A stretch of 64,000 bases of DNA from Flavihumibacter fluvii (lineage in GTDB: Bacteria; Bacteroidota; Bacteroidia; Chitinophagales; Chitinophagaceae): contig NZ_CP092333.1 of NCBI RefSeq assembly GCF_018595675.2, positions 2,566,001-2,630,000 on the forward strand, in the 5' to 3' direction. The notes under the pieces are model-generated. The model made no database searches, had not been told where the DNA came from, and saw only the letters and a program-made list of their open reading frames with translations. Below are positions 44,252 through 53,795 of the stretch, one piece after another (the first letter of the stretch is position 1; every line of letters begins with the position of its first letter). Both the position numbers and the translations under genes were made by a program.

Positions 44252-45448
44252 TCATTTTTTGTCAAGGGTTGGCATCTCCAGCCGTTCGGACTTTTCCCAT
44301 ATCCCTGACTGTTGGCCCTTTATAAATCGCGTCCAGCCGAGGAATACTGCCCAATTCATAAATACAAAATAATAAGGTATATATACGAGTGGCCATTTCG
44401 TATTATTCCGGGCACCAAGCCAGCCAAAACAGGCAGAACTATAAAAAATAGCCTGGCACAACAGGGTAAACTTATACCAGCTATGAGCTTCAATCACCAC
44501 TAAAAAAAGGTTGGTAGCCAGCAAAACCGGCATTCCTGCCGGCGCAAGCGTCCATCGCAATACCCTGTGTGAGACATACTGGAAGGTAAGCAATGGGTGT
44601 TTTTTGAAATTCATTAGGGTACGCAGTCTTTTCATGGCCTGAAAGCCGCCTGCTGCAATCCTGACCTTTCTCAACTGCTCCTCCCGGATACCTGCGGATC
44701 CGCGTTCAATAGCCCAGGCTGCAGGTTCATAGGCGACCCTGTAACCTTTTTCACATATACGCAGGGAAATTACAAAGTCATCGAGAATGGTGTCTGGTTC
44801 AAGAGGCTGGAATAAACGGCGGCGGTAGGAAAATAATTCCCCCGCTGCACCCACCAATGTGCCAACCTGTGCATCTTGATTTTTTAGGAAAGATTCATAT
44901 TTCCAATATAACCCCTCCCCCTTTTCACCGGCACCGGACATACCTGTAACCATTACCCGCTTTTCACCCGAAACTGCCCCAACCCGCTCGTTTGTGTAAT
45001 GGGCTACCAATAACCGCAGGCTGTCTGGATGGATAAAGGCATTGGCATCTGTTAGCACAACAATTGGACTTGTTATTGATTCCATAGCCTTATTTATCGC
45101 AGCCGCCTTACCCATCCGCCTGGACTCGTGGATCAGCTTCACCTGTGGAAAGGCCCTTACAATATCCGGACTGCCATCTGTTGATCCGTCAGTAATGACC
45201 AAAACATCGAAAAGGTCCCCCGGATAATTCAACTCAAGCGTATTTCTGATTTTAGCACCCAGCACCTGTGCTTCATTAAAAGCAGGAATTAGCACTGTAA
45301 CCTCTGGTAAAGGATCATTATCATTTGCAAGTATTGCCTTACGGGGGCGCCATTTCGCGAAGATGGCCATTAATACCCCATACCCGAAGTAAGTATAGAA
45401 AATGACCAGCAAACTGGTCCAATATAAAATTTTGGCAATTACAACCAT
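44252..45448 (-). CDS. Membrane family 2 glycosyltransferase (second)
   Basis: About 398 residues from ATG 45448. Seen: an N-terminal membrane helix (ILYWTSLLVIFYTYFGYGVLM), a GT-A domain with VTVLIPAFNEAQVL, ITDGSTDGS, VLTDANAFI (DxD-like TDAN), DTILDDFVISLRI and a basic EEQLRKVRIAAGG acceptor region, then three C-terminal membrane helices. It resembles glycosyltransferases of exopolysaccharide synthesis. GTG at 45475 is an alternative start that overlaps the ROK kinase stop (GTGA) and would add nine residues; both are possible. About 290 bases without a gene separate it from the receiver gene; I see nothing definite in that stretch. Confidence 0.9.
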   Translation of the reverse strand: MVVIAKILYWTSLLVIFYTYFGYGVLMAIFAKWRPRKAILANDNDPLPEVTVLIPAFNEAQVLGAKIRNTLELNYPGDLFDVLVITDGSTDGSPDIVRAFPQVKLIHESRRMGKAAAINKAMESITSPIVVLTDANAFIHPDSLRLLVAHYTNERVGAVSGEKRVMVTGMSGAGEKGEGLYWKYESFLKNQDAQVGTLVGAAGELFSYRRRLFQPLEPDTILDDFVISLRICEKGYRVAYEPAAWAIERGSAGIREEQLRKVRIAAGGFQAMKRLRTLMNFKKHPLLTFQYVSHRVLRWTLAPAGMPVLLATNLFLVVIEAHSWYKFTLLCQAIFYSSACFGWLGARNNTKWPLVYIPYYFVFMNWAVFLGWTRFIKGQQSGIWEKSERLEMPTLDKK

Positions 45449-45471
45449 GGTGCAATAATACTGAATGCCTA

Positions 45472-46395
45472 TCACCCGACGGGGGATACTACAAGGGCAG
45501 CGGCACCAAATACACCGGCACTGTCTCCCAATATTGGTTTAACGACCGGAACATCAAGTCGGTTATTAAATATATAATGTGCAAGCGATTGGGTCCCTTT
45601 TGTATATATTGAATCGATATTGCCTACCCCACCCCCCACAACAATTACATCGGGATCGAGCAAATTGGTAATGATAGATACCGCTTTTCCAAAAAATAGG
45701 TGCATCCGGTCAATGGTCATGCGGGCAGCGGCATCATTTGAGGTTAAGGCTGTGTGTACAATTTCACGGAGGGTCAGTTCATTACCGCTGGTTTGTTTAT
45801 AATACCGCTGCAATGATGGACCACTTAAAATAGTTTCCACACAGCCGCTTTTCCCGCAATAGCAGGAACCACCGGAAGCATCGAGAAATATGTGTCCCCA
45901 TTCGCCGGCAATTCCATGTTTACCATTCCATATTTTCCCGTCAATTACAATTCCACCACCCACCCCAGAGCCCATAATGATCCCAAAAACCAGGCGAGCA
46001 TCTGGAAATTGTTGTTTTACGATACCCCAATGCGTTTCCGCAAGGGCAAAACAATTGGCATCATTGGCCAGTTCAACCGGAATACCCAGTGCATTCTCAA
46101 GATCTTTTTTTAGCGGTTGACCGTTCAATGCGGTACTATTACAGTTTTTCATAGTCTGCAAAATAGGATCAAGAACACCCGGTGTTCCAAAACCAATGGC
46201 TGCGGGTTGCAGGCCAGAGACGGATTTCATCTCATCCACCAATTTTTTGATCTGCGAAATAATGTGGTCATATCCTTTGTGCGCTTCAGTGTGAACGCGG
46301 GTCCTCACAATGGGCTCCGGGTTTTGAAGTGTAGGCAGAATGACCCCTTCAATTTTGGTGCCGCCCAGGTCAATGCCCCATAATGGTTGTTGCAT
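45472..46395 (-). CDS. ROK-family sugar kinase
   Basis: A 307-residue cytoplasmic kinase, probably for glucose or a hexosamine. Seen: the N-terminal phosphate loop GIDLGGTKIEGVIL, the substrate segment LANDANCFALAE with catalytic Asp, GSGVGGGIVIDGKI, GEWGHIFLD with the conserved His, and the zinc motif CYCGKSGCVE. ATP is used to phosphorylate the sugar at C6 in characterised relatives. It starts the short minus-strand transcript with the glycosyltransferase at 44252 and is divergent from the sugar porter at 46464, which suggests joint sugar uptake and activation. Confidence 0.93.
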   Translation of the reverse strand: MQQPLWGIDLGGTKIEGVILPTLQNPEPIVRTRVHTEAHKGYDHIISQIKKLVDEMKSVSGLQPAAIGFGTPGVLDPILQTMKNCNSTALNGQPLKKDLENALGIPVELANDANCFALAETHWGIVKQQFPDARLVFGIIMGSGVGGGIVIDGKIWNGKHGIAGEWGHIFLDASGGSCYCGKSGCVETILSGPSLQRYYKQTSGNELTLREIVHTALTSNDAAARMTIDRMHLFFGKAVSIITNLLDPDVIVVGGGVGNIDSIYTKGTQSLAHYIFNNRLDVPVVKPILGDSAGVFGAAALVVSPVG

Positions 46396-46463
46396 AACAA
46401 TTCATTTATTGTCTAATATAATTATTCCCCGTAATACAATATATTTAATCTAAACTAACGATT

Positions 46464-47780
46464 ATGCTTTCATATCCGGTACGCATTGCCTGGATTGCCG
46501 CTATGGGCGGTTTCCTCTTTGGCTTTGAAACAGCGGTTATCTCCGGCGCCGAAAAAACCATTCAACAACTTTGGGAACTGAGTGCCTTCTGGCAGGGTTT
46601 TACCGTTGCTTCCAGCCTGATAGGTACCGTATTAGGATCCATGATTGCAGGCCAGCCCGCGCAGAAATATGGCCGAAAAATGGTGTTGACTGCCATTGCG
46701 ATCATGTATGTACTCTCGGCAATAGGTTGCGCATTTTCCACCAATTGGTTCCTTTTCATCCTTTTCAGGTTTACTGGTGGTGTTGCAGTAGGATCATCCT
46801 CTGTCGTAGGCCCGATGTATATTGCTGAAATTTCCCCGGCAAAATTACGGGGTAGGCTGGCAGGTTCTTTCCAACTCAATATTGTACTGGGAATTTTTGT
46901 GGCTTATCTCACCAATTTTATCTTTGCCGGTACCGGCGAAAACTCCTGGCGTTATATGTTGGGGGTAATGATGTTGCCTGCCGGGTTATTTGCTGTATTA
47001 GTGCGAACGATTCCTGAAAGTCCAAGGTGGCTGGCATTGCAGCACCGTGATGCAGAAGCCACACCCATTATGAACAGATTAGGCGAGGAAGATCCTGCTG
47101 CGGCTATCGCAGCTATAAAAAATTCGGTCAGCAGTCATTCGCAAAAACTATTCCAGCGAAAATATTTTAAACCCATAATTTTCGCTGTACTACTGGCAAT
47201 GTTCAATCAATTATCTGGCATTAATGCCATCATTTATTTCGCACCTCGCATCTTTGAAATGGCAGGCGCTGACCAGTCCACCGCCTACCTCCAGCCAGTG
47301 TATATTGGTGCAGCCAACCTATTTTTCACAATGCTCGCCATGACTATGATTGACCGATTTGGCAGAAAAACATTGTTGCTCATCGGTTCAGTGGGAATGA
47401 TATTTTTCCTGGCCATGACAGCCATTGCCTTTAACGCACCTGAATCAGCCGGCCAGAACGTCATCCTTTACCTCATTGGTTTCATAGCATTTTTTGCATT
47501 TTCACAGGGTGCAGTTATCTGGGTATTCATCGCAGAGATATTCCCAAACGACGTTCGGTCCCAAGGGGGATCATTAGGAAGCTTTACGCACTGGATCATG
47601 GCAGCAATTATCAGCTGGACCTTCCCGGTAATTGTTGAGGGAAGCCCGAAAGGTGGCTACCATTCATTCCTTTTTTATGCAGTGATGATGTTATTGCACC
47701 TGTTTTTTGTATGGCGCTTTTTACCCGAAACCAAAGGAAAGTCCCTGGAAGATATTCAGAAGGAAATGGGTATTGCTTAA
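46464..47780 (+). CDS. Sugar porter (MFS)
   Basis: A 438-residue inner-membrane protein with 12 predicted helices. Seen: sugar-porter motifs GGFLFGFETAVISGA in TM1, GRK between TM2-3 (KYGRKMVLT), MYIAEISPAKLRGRL after TM4, PESPRWLAL at the end of the first half, the QLSGINAIIYFAP stretch in TM7, DRFGRKTLL, and the closing PETKGKSLEDIQ. Known: these take up hexoses or pentoses, often with a proton. The divergent ROK kinase suggests a phosphorylatable hexose as substrate, an inference. Confidence 0.95.
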   Translation: MLSYPVRIAWIAAMGGFLFGFETAVISGAEKTIQQLWELSAFWQGFTVASSLIGTVLGSMIAGQPAQKYGRKMVLTAIAIMYVLSAIGCAFSTNWFLFILFRFTGGVAVGSSSVVGPMYIAEISPAKLRGRLAGSFQLNIVLGIFVAYLTNFIFAGTGENSWRYMLGVMMLPAGLFAVLVRTIPESPRWLALQHRDAEATPIMNRLGEEDPAAAIAAIKNSVSSHSQKLFQRKYFKPIIFAVLLAMFNQLSGINAIIYFAPRIFEMAGADQSTAYLQPVYIGAANLFFTMLAMTMIDRFGRKTLLLIGSVGMIFFLAMTAIAFNAPESAGQNVILYLIGFIAFFAFSQGAVIWVFIAEIFPNDVRSQGGSLGSFTHWIMAAIISWTFPVIVEGSPKGGYHSFLFYAVMMLLHLFFVWRFLPETKGKSLEDIQKEMGIA

Positions 47781-47809
47781 TCAATAAAGGTATTTGTCAG
47801 AAGAATATA

Positions 47810-48484
47810 ATGGATGTACCCCTTAGTTTACAAAATATAGAGATTGGAGACAAAATAGTAACCCTTTTTGTTCCGGATAGTCATGCAGTTCAGGCAGCTT
47901 ATAATCACCAAAAGAAAACTGACCTGAAAGCCCCCTTCCCTTATTGGGCAAAAATATGGCCTTCGGCAAAAGCATTGGCCGAATACCTGGTGAAAAGACC
48001 TGGGTTGTATTTGGGGAAATCAGTAATGGAACTCGCAGCCGGATTGGGTTTACCGTCCCTGGCAATTGCCCCTTTAGCCAAGAAAGTAATATGTTCAGAT
48101 TACCAGGAACAAGCTGTTGATGCTATTGCGAAATCGGCTAGACAAAACCGCTATAATAACCTGGAACCTGCTCTGATGGATTGGAATGATATTCCAGAAA
48201 CGGCAACTTGTGATCTATTGCTGTTAAGCGACATTAATTACGATCCCCTGGCTTTCGAACAATTAGAAAGGCTCATTATCTGCTTTATTAAAAAGGGCTC
48301 AACTATACTTTTAGCAACTCCACAGCGATTAATGGCAAAACCATTCATTGCAGCAATAACCGGTTTCATCTCCGGGCAGGAGGATATTACTGTTTCGGAT
48401 CCTGATGGTCAAACGACCATTTCAATCCTCGTATTAAATGATGCAACTACACATATTGCTGCCGCACCGCTTCAATTTCGGTAG
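47810..48484 (+). CDS. METTL21/lysine-methyltransferase-like SAM methyltransferase
   Basis: About 224 residues from ATG 47810; the upstream ATG at 47711 lies inside the transporter gene in another frame. Seen: the WAKIWPSAKALAEYL block, SAM motif I VMELAAGLGLPSLAIAPLA, VICSDYQEQAVDAI, and a post-motif DINYDPLAFEQLERLI in the place where eukaryotic METTL21-type protein lysine methyltransferases carry D/ExxY. This family also includes bacterial ETF and ribosomal-protein methyltransferase relatives. The target is unknown. Its last 38 bases overlap the convergent aminopeptidase gene. Confidence 0.82.
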   Translation: MDVPLSLQNIEIGDKIVTLFVPDSHAVQAAYNHQKKTDLKAPFPYWAKIWPSAKALAEYLVKRPGLYLGKSVMELAAGLGLPSLAIAPLAKKVICSDYQEQAVDAIAKSARQNRYNNLEPALMDWNDIPETATCDLLLLSDINYDPLAFEQLERLIICFIKKGSTILLATPQRLMAKPFIAAITGFISGQEDITVSDPDGQTTISILVLNDATTHIAAAPLQFR

Positions 48485-49853
48485 CAGTGGCAGGAAGGTA
48501 TTTTCCAAATTTGCGGTAACCTGTTGGAGTGATCAGGAAATTATTTTCGATCCGGATACCGCCGAAATTTCGAAAGGCCTGTAATGCATCATAATTGATA
48601 AAGGAGGATAGGATTTTTTCAGAGTGCCAGCGATCCATTAGTTCCGGGATCATATAAATTCCCGGCTCTACAGTCAACACGAATCCGGATTCCAGCTTTT
48701 TTCCCAGCCGCAAAGATTTCCAACCAAAATCAGTTCTCTTTTTAATGGTATCATCATAGCCAACATATTCTTCACCCAGATCCTCCATATCATGTACATC
48801 AAGTCCCATCATATGTCCCAGACCGCATTGAAAGAATAAAGTATGTACACCGTTCTGAACCGCCTCTGCCGGATCACCCCTTACAAGGCCGAGATCCTTT
48901 AGACCGACTATTAATTCTTCGGCGGCCTTTGCATGAACATCTATAAATTGTATGCCGGGCTTCAGTAAAGCAGTGGCCTTTTCAATGGAACTGAGTACGA
49001 TATCATATACTTCACGTTGCTGGGATCCAAACTGCCGGCCAACCGGGAAAGTACGTGTAAGGTCCCCTGCATAATGAAGTTTTTGCTCCGCTCCTGCATC
49101 CACCAAAAGTAGTTGTCCATCATGAAGCGTATTTCCATAGTAATGATTATGTAGTACCTGTCCTTCTACAGACAGAATCACGGAATACGAAATCCGCCCC
49201 CCCGCAGCATTAGCCACTTCCTGCACTTTAGCAACAACTTCATATTCTTTCATCCCCGCAACAGCATGCTTCATTGCTGCCAGGTGCATATCTTCACTGA
49301 TACATACTGCCTCTTCAATAGCGTCGACCTCAACTTGTTCCTTTATTGATCTTTGCTGCACAACAGCTTTAATCAATTCTATGGAATGGTGTGTTTTGAT
49401 GGCAGAAACCGGTACCTGAAGCCATTCTGATAATTTCAACAGGTTTTCGGGACGATAAGGTGGGAGAAAATGGATTTTTCTTCCTGCCGAATTTGCATGA
49501 ATGATCTGCCTGCCAAGTTCAGCATATGGTCGTGTCTTTTCCACTCCAACTTCAGCCGCCAATTCACTGACAGTAGGCAGTGGACCTGTCCAAACGATAT
49601 CATCCATACTAAGATCATTACCAAAAATGATTGTGGAATCGTTATCCGTATCAATAAGGGCACCAAGGCTGGCTACATCCAACCCGAAATAATAAAGGAA
49701 ACTGCTATCCTGCCGGAAAGGGTAACAATTGTCCTTATAATTCATGCCAGACTCCTCATTCCCCAAGAGTACAATTAATCCGGACCCTACCAACTCTTGT
49801 AACCTTTTACGTCTGTTTATGTACACTGCTTTTGAAAAAAGGGAGAAATGCAT
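48447..49853 (-). CDS. Xaa-Pro aminopeptidase (M24B)
   Basis: A 468-residue cytoplasmic metallopeptidase that removes the residue before proline. Seen: an N-terminal creatinase-like domain (FLYYFGLDVASLGALID) and a pita-bread domain with all five metal ligands: Asp in LVDAGAEQKLHYAGDLT (two), His in CGLGHMMGLDVHD, Glu in TVEPGIYMIP and Glu in GIRIENNFLIT. No signal peptide. The 3' end overlaps the methyltransferase gene tail to tail; the 5' end is divergent from the DUF3179 gene. Confidence 0.95.
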   Translation of the reverse strand: MHFSLFSKAVYINRRKRLQELVGSGLIVLLGNEESGMNYKDNCYPFRQDSSFLYYFGLDVASLGALIDTDNDSTIIFGNDLSMDDIVWTGPLPTVSELAAEVGVEKTRPYAELGRQIIHANSAGRKIHFLPPYRPENLLKLSEWLQVPVSAIKTHHSIELIKAVVQQRSIKEQVEVDAIEEAVCISEDMHLAAMKHAVAGMKEYEVVAKVQEVANAAGGRISYSVILSVEGQVLHNHYYGNTLHDGQLLLVDAGAEQKLHYAGDLTRTFPVGRQFGSQQREVYDIVLSSIEKATALLKPGIQFIDVHAKAAEELIVGLKDLGLVRGDPAEAVQNGVHTLFFQCGLGHMMGLDVHDMEDLGEEYVGYDDTIKKRTDFGWKSLRLGKKLESGFVLTVEPGIYMIPELMDRWHSEKILSSFINYDALQAFRNFGGIRIENNFLITPTGYRKFGKYLPATATEIEAVRQQYV

Positions 49854-49924
49854 ATGGTAATTTTAATCAGCTAATAAAAATACACTTGAAATTAGTAGCT
49901 TCCACAAAAATAATAAAGCTGAAC

Positions 49925-51121
49925 ATGCACCGCACATGGTTAAGAATCATACTTGTCATTTTATTTATGATTGAACTGGCCAATGTTTATTTAATAATGC
50001 CATTCCCGGGCAGCCAGCTACAGAACACCGTTGCAATAGCGTACTGGTTACATAAAAATATCGGCTGGATCCGCCTGCTCTTATTGGTATCGGGCATTTT
50101 ACTTGCTGCACAGGTATTCAAATCAGCTTCAAAAAAAACGCGCATTAAAACAGCGTTACCCTTTATTTTTTATATGTTATTGTTTTTTATTGTGAAATAC
50201 GAGATGAAGGCAGATACCATGTTTTACGAACCGAAAAACCTGGTCATGGCCCCTATCGGCAGTAATAAGGTAAGTGGAGATAAACTGGTTATTGGGGTCA
50301 CTGTTGATGGAAATGCAAAAGCGTACCCCATCCAGTTTATTGGATATCATCACCAGGTAAGGGACAGTATTGACAAAACTCAGATAATGGTAACCTATTG
50401 CACCGTATGCAGAACGGGAAGGGTATTTAGTCCGGTGGTTGATGGTAAAGTTCAGCGCTTCAGGTTGGTAGGTATGGATCATTTTAATGCCATGTTTGAA
50501 GATGGAACCACGAAAAGCTGGTGGCGTCAGGCTAATGGAGAAGCAATTGCCGGACCATTGAAAGGAAAAAAATTATTGGAAATTCCCAGCCAGCAGATGT
50601 TGCTAAGTGACTGGTTACTGGAATACCCCAACTCTCAGGTAATGCAACCCGATAGCTTGTTTGCCTCAGAATATTCAGATATGCAGAATTATGACAAGGG
50701 CCTTGGTAAAAGCGACCTCACTAAACGCGATTCACTTTCATGGAAAGGAAAATCATGGGTGCTGGGTATCAGCATAGGTGAATATTCAAGAGCATATGAT
50801 TGGAATGACCTTGTAACCAATAGGATCATTAATGATAGTTTCGGAACAGTCCCTGTAGTATTATTATTGGAAAAAGACTCCGCATCATTCCATGGGTGGA
50901 GCCGCAGAATTGCAGGCAGGTCACTTGACTTCATAGTGTCAGACAGTGCGGAACTAATAATTGACCAGCAAACCCGATCAACCTGGAATATGGGCGGGTG
51001 GTGCATTGAAGGCCCGCTAAAAGGAAACCACTTGACGCGCATTCCTGCCTACCAGGAATTCTGGCATTCCTGGCAAACTTTCCACCCTGCAACGAGCCGG
51101 TATACGGGTGCTAAAAATTAA
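49925..51121 (+). CDS. DUF3179 membrane-anchored protein
   Basis: About 398 residues from ATG 49925; a longer frame from 49832 adds basic residues before the membrane part and is less likely. Seen: two or three N-terminal membrane helices (WLRIILVILFMIELANVYLI, IRLLLLVSGILLAAQVF, FIFYMLLFFIV) and a large extracytoplasmic DUF3179 domain with the conserved MVTYCTVCRTGRVFSPVVDG (CxxC) and WWRQANGEAIAGPLKGKKL. The domain's role is unknown. It is divergent from the aminopeptidase gene and its stop overlaps the NIPSNAP gene by four bases. Confidence 0.88.
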   Translation: MHRTWLRIILVILFMIELANVYLIMPFPGSQLQNTVAIAYWLHKNIGWIRLLLLVSGILLAAQVFKSASKKTRIKTALPFIFYMLLFFIVKYEMKADTMFYEPKNLVMAPIGSNKVSGDKLVIGVTVDGNAKAYPIQFIGYHHQVRDSIDKTQIMVTYCTVCRTGRVFSPVVDGKVQRFRLVGMDHFNAMFEDGTTKSWWRQANGEAIAGPLKGKKLLEIPSQQMLLSDWLLEYPNSQVMQPDSLFASEYSDMQNYDKGLGKSDLTKRDSLSWKGKSWVLGISIGEYSRAYDWNDLVTNRIINDSFGTVPVVLLLEKDSASFHGWSRRIAGRSLDFIVSDSAELIIDQQTRSTWNMGGWCIEGPLKGNHLTRIPAYQEFWHSWQTFHPATSRYTGAKN

Positions 51122-51831
51122 TAATCCGAATAGGATGTGCCGCGCATCAGGATGATGTCAGCTTTGGAAACATTTTTCTGGTATTCCGGTTTCCCTGAAA
51201 GAGTTTTCCATTCTGTATCATCACTAAAAGTCTTCCAGTGATCATCACGGGATTTCATGTTATTAAAGCTGGTCATATACATCAGGTTGGGCATACGGCT
51301 TCCTGAGATGACTTCTGCATAAAAAACCGCATTGAAACCAAGACGTTCAAACAGTGTAATTTCTCCCCCTTCATTGAACATCTGCACCTTATTCTGGTAC
51401 AATTTTTCCGTTGAAGATTCATAACTGCGCAGTTCGTACACGTAATCAGACCTGTTGCCAGAAAGTTTAGGCAGGGTCATTTGGGGTGCAAGCCGGAAAG
51501 CTTCAAGCAATATTGATTCCAACCTCTCATATTTAGGAGCCTGATCATTGGGCAGACGGTTTTTAAAGGAATAAAACTCCTGCCAGTTTTTGTATGGGAC
51601 CAGGAGATACACTTTTTTATCTAAAGCGGTATCATTTGCAATTGGTTTAAAAACCCCAATGTTTGTAGTACCCAATTTGTGCAAGGCCGGTATAAGGTTT
51701 TTTCCCAGGTAAGCGTCTAGCTCGGCCTCCTGTTGTGCATTTGTAAAATGATATAGGGATATCTGGTAAATTTGCTTTTGCTGGGCCTGAACCATAACTA
51801 GCAGGCAAAGCATCGTGATAATCTTCTTCAT
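51118..51831 (-). CDS. NIPSNAP-family secreted protein
   Basis: A 237-residue protein with a signal peptide (IITMLCLLVMVQA) and two ferredoxin-like NIPSNAP repeats: the first around YQISLYHFTNAQQEAELDAYL, the second at YVYELRSYESSTEKLYQNKVQMF with the typical ITLFERLGFNAVFYAEV and LMYMTSFNNM. Known: NIPSNAP-type proteins are dimeric alpha-beta barrel relatives with little known chemistry; periplasmic copies are common in Bacteroidota. It lies 25 bases upstream of the stop-side... in transcription order it follows the sialate O-acetylesterase, whose stop is 25 bases away on the same strand. Confidence 0.9.
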   Translation of the reverse strand: MKKIITMLCLLVMVQAQQKQIYQISLYHFTNAQQEAELDAYLGKNLIPALHKLGTTNIGVFKPIANDTALDKKVYLLVPYKNWQEFYSFKNRLPNDQAPKYERLESILLEAFRLAPQMTLPKLSGNRSDYVYELRSYESSTEKLYQNKVQMFNEGGEITLFERLGFNAVFYAEVISGSRMPNLMYMTSFNNMKSRDDHWKTFSDDTEWKTLSGKPEYQKNVSKADIILMRGTSYSDY

Positions 51832-51856
51832 TATTGCAAGTTAGTATTATTTGAAC

Positions 51857-53284
51857 TTAATTTATGGGATCTTGTGCAACTTTCCAATTATCCGTCCGGA
51901 AGGGTACAATTGGCAACCCTTCACTACTGGAGATATTGCCCACAACCGTGTTTCCAAAACCATAACGAACATGGCGGGGTTGTTTTACCAGGGGACTCCA
52001 TACAGTCATCACATCATTTTTAACTCTTGCTTTTGCAGGAAACCATTCTTCCTGGTCACCTGACACATAAAGGCCCGCCGCCTCATTCCCATTGATTTGC
52101 AACCCGCCGGGAGCATTGGAAAATCGAAGGATCATTTTATCTTTTTCCCGGGTTGCGGATATCAGCACAGGGCTTTTATAATTGATGCCTGTTTGACCAT
52201 AGGTATCAGCCAATGCCCAGTTAGCTAGTCTTTCAGCAACCGGCTTTTTACGGGAAGGATGGATATTTGTTACCGAATCAATCAGGTCTGAAACCACAAC
52301 CATTCCGGTTTTGGGATGTGTCATTGTTAGCGTCTGTTGCTCCTGCAATAAAGCGCCTTCATTGGTCCGCCCATATTTAAATGGAGCGATCTGAACATAA
52401 TAAAATGGCAATAATTTACCCCATGCCTGCCGCCATGAATCAATCATTCTGGTGAACAACTGGTGGTAAGACGAATTATTGGTGGTGTTCCCTTCACCCT
52501 GGTACCAAATAGCCCCGGCAATACTGAAATTGGCCAATGGGGCAATCATTCCATTATAGGCTTGTCCGGGAGCCGAAGGCCACCAGGGAAAACTATTTAA
52601 CTGAATGGCGGCTGAAGATAACAAGGGGTCTTGTTTGATGGTTTCCTCCGGGGTCCATGTCTCAGCAGGAGTCCCACCCCAGCTAGCGTTGATGATACCT
52701 ATAGGAACATTCAATTCCTGCTGTAATTTTTTTCCAAAAAAGTACCCTACTGAACTAAATGATTTGATGGTGTTGGAATCACATGCAGTCCAACTTGCCT
52801 TTACATCATCCTGGGGATAAACCGCTGCAGTTTTAGGAACATGGAATAGCCGTATATTTTTGTTATTGGCTGAAGGGAAATCTGGAGCGATATCAGAAGT
52901 ACCATTATAATAACTCCACTCCATATTGGATTGGCCAGAACAGACCCAGACTTCACCTACCATAACATCAGACAATGTGATGGTGTTGCGGCTTTTTATT
53001 GTAATGGTAAAAGGGCCACCTGCCCCTGGAGTCATCACTTTTAATTTCCATGTGGCCATATTTGAGACAACTGCGGAATCAGTTCGGTTATTCCAACTCG
53101 TGGTAACATACACTTTTTCCGAAGGTCCGGCCCATCCCCAGAATGTTACCGACTCGTTTTGTTGCAAAACCATACCGGATGATAGTATTGCCGGAAGACG
53201 CAACTGGGCAGCTGTTTCAAAGCCGGTAAAAAGAAGACCTGCCAGCAAAAGGCAGGTACTGAAAACTATAGGAGTCCTTTTCAT
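51857..53284 (-). CDS. Sialate O-acetylesterase-like SGNH hydrolase
   Basis: A 475-residue secreted esterase from ATG 53284; an upstream start at 53323 would add residues before the signal peptide (IVFSTCLLLAGLLFTG). Seen: the family opening LRLPAILSSGMVLQQNESVTFWGWA, catalytic Ser in WVCSGQSNMEWSYYN, SWGGTPAETWTPEE, IWYQGEGNTTN with the block III Asn region, and the His in NIHPSRKKPVAERLA. Known: such enzymes remove acetyl groups from sialic acids or plant polysaccharides. The residue two before the His is Asn where many relatives have Asp. No other sialic-acid gene is nearby, so the glycan is uncertain. Confidence 0.9.
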   Translation of the reverse strand: MKRTPIVFSTCLLLAGLLFTGFETAAQLRLPAILSSGMVLQQNESVTFWGWAGPSEKVYVTTSWNNRTDSAVVSNMATWKLKVMTPGAGGPFTITIKSRNTITLSDVMVGEVWVCSGQSNMEWSYYNGTSDIAPDFPSANNKNIRLFHVPKTAAVYPQDDVKASWTACDSNTIKSFSSVGYFFGKKLQQELNVPIGIINASWGGTPAETWTPEETIKQDPLLSSAAIQLNSFPWWPSAPGQAYNGMIAPLANFSIAGAIWYQGEGNTTNNSSYHQLFTRMIDSWRQAWGKLLPFYYVQIAPFKYGRTNEGALLQEQQTLTMTHPKTGMVVVSDLIDSVTNIHPSRKKPVAERLANWALADTYGQTGINYKSPVLISATREKDKMILRFSNAPGGLQINGNEAAGLYVSGDQEEWFPAKARVKNDVMTVWSPLVKQPRHVRYGFGNTVVGNISSSEGLPIVPFRTDNWKVAQDPIN

Positions 53285-53297
53285 AGCAATAAAATTA

Positions 53298-53320
53298 AGG
53301 TTTTCCCTATTGGAAAACCT
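53298..53320 (-). terminator. Hairpin between the small secreted-protein gene and the acetylesterase gene
   Basis: On the minus strand AGGTTTTCC and GGAAAACCT form a perfect 9-bp stem with a five-base loop, followed by TTAATTTTATT. It lies 52 bases after the stop of the 53373-53795 gene and 13 bases before the acetylesterase ATG, so it is either that gene's terminator or part of the esterase leader. Confidence 0.55.
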
Positions 53321-53372
53321 CAATTTTACGCTTAGGCATTTATGCCCGAATTGTCAGGTAAGTTTATTTTGA

Positions 53373-53795
53373 TTACAATTTTTCAATTACAACATCTTCA
53401 ATAACCTGACGGTTCTTGCTGATTTCAAAAGTCTCAGTCTGGCTCAGTTTTTTGGTAGAGACAGTCAACAGGATACGCATTGGATTATCACTGCCATTGT
53501 CAAACTGGAATCTTTTTACAATTTTCTTGTTGGTAAAAGATCCGGAATACAACAATTCACCATTCTCATCACGCAAGGTTACTTTGAATTCTTCACCAGC
53601 GGCATTATCAAGGCTAACTTCAAGTACCGGTTGCTCATTCTGGCTGCCAATGTATTTTACTTCAACAGGAATAACGCTTCTTTCAACGCCAGTTTTCTCA
53701 TTGTTTGCATTAGCTGTTCCAGTACTCAAAACCATTACTGCTGCTACTGCTGCCACTGACAACATAGCTTTCAATTTAGTGTTTACACTTTTCAT
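53373..53795 (-). CDS. Small secreted protein of unknown function
   Basis: About 140 residues from ATG 53795 (a TTG at 53804 is an alternative). Seen: a signal peptide (AMLSVAAVAAVMVLSTGTANA) and one beta-sandwich-like domain (VEVKYIGSQNEQPVLEVSL, EFKVTLRDENGELLYSGSF, FEISKNRQVIEDVVIEKL). The alternation and the phrase DENGELLYSG recall short Bacteroidota secreted proteins with an Ig-like fold. No enzyme motif is visible. The gene is the first of its transcript by position; a promoter-like pair lies about 150 bases upstream. Confidence 0.8.
   Translation of the reverse strand: MKSVNTKLKAMLSVAAVAAVMVLSTGTANANNEKTGVERSVIPVEVKYIGSQNEQPVLEVSLDNAAGEEFKVTLRDENGELLYSGSFTNKKIVKRFQFDNGSDNPMRILLTVSTKKLSQTETFEISKNRQVIEDVVIEKL

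Noticed and set aside
52180-52260. Asn instead of Asp two residues before the His of the sialate O-acetylesterase
   Set aside because: The family varies at this place and other acids could serve, so loss of activity cannot be claimed from sequence alone.
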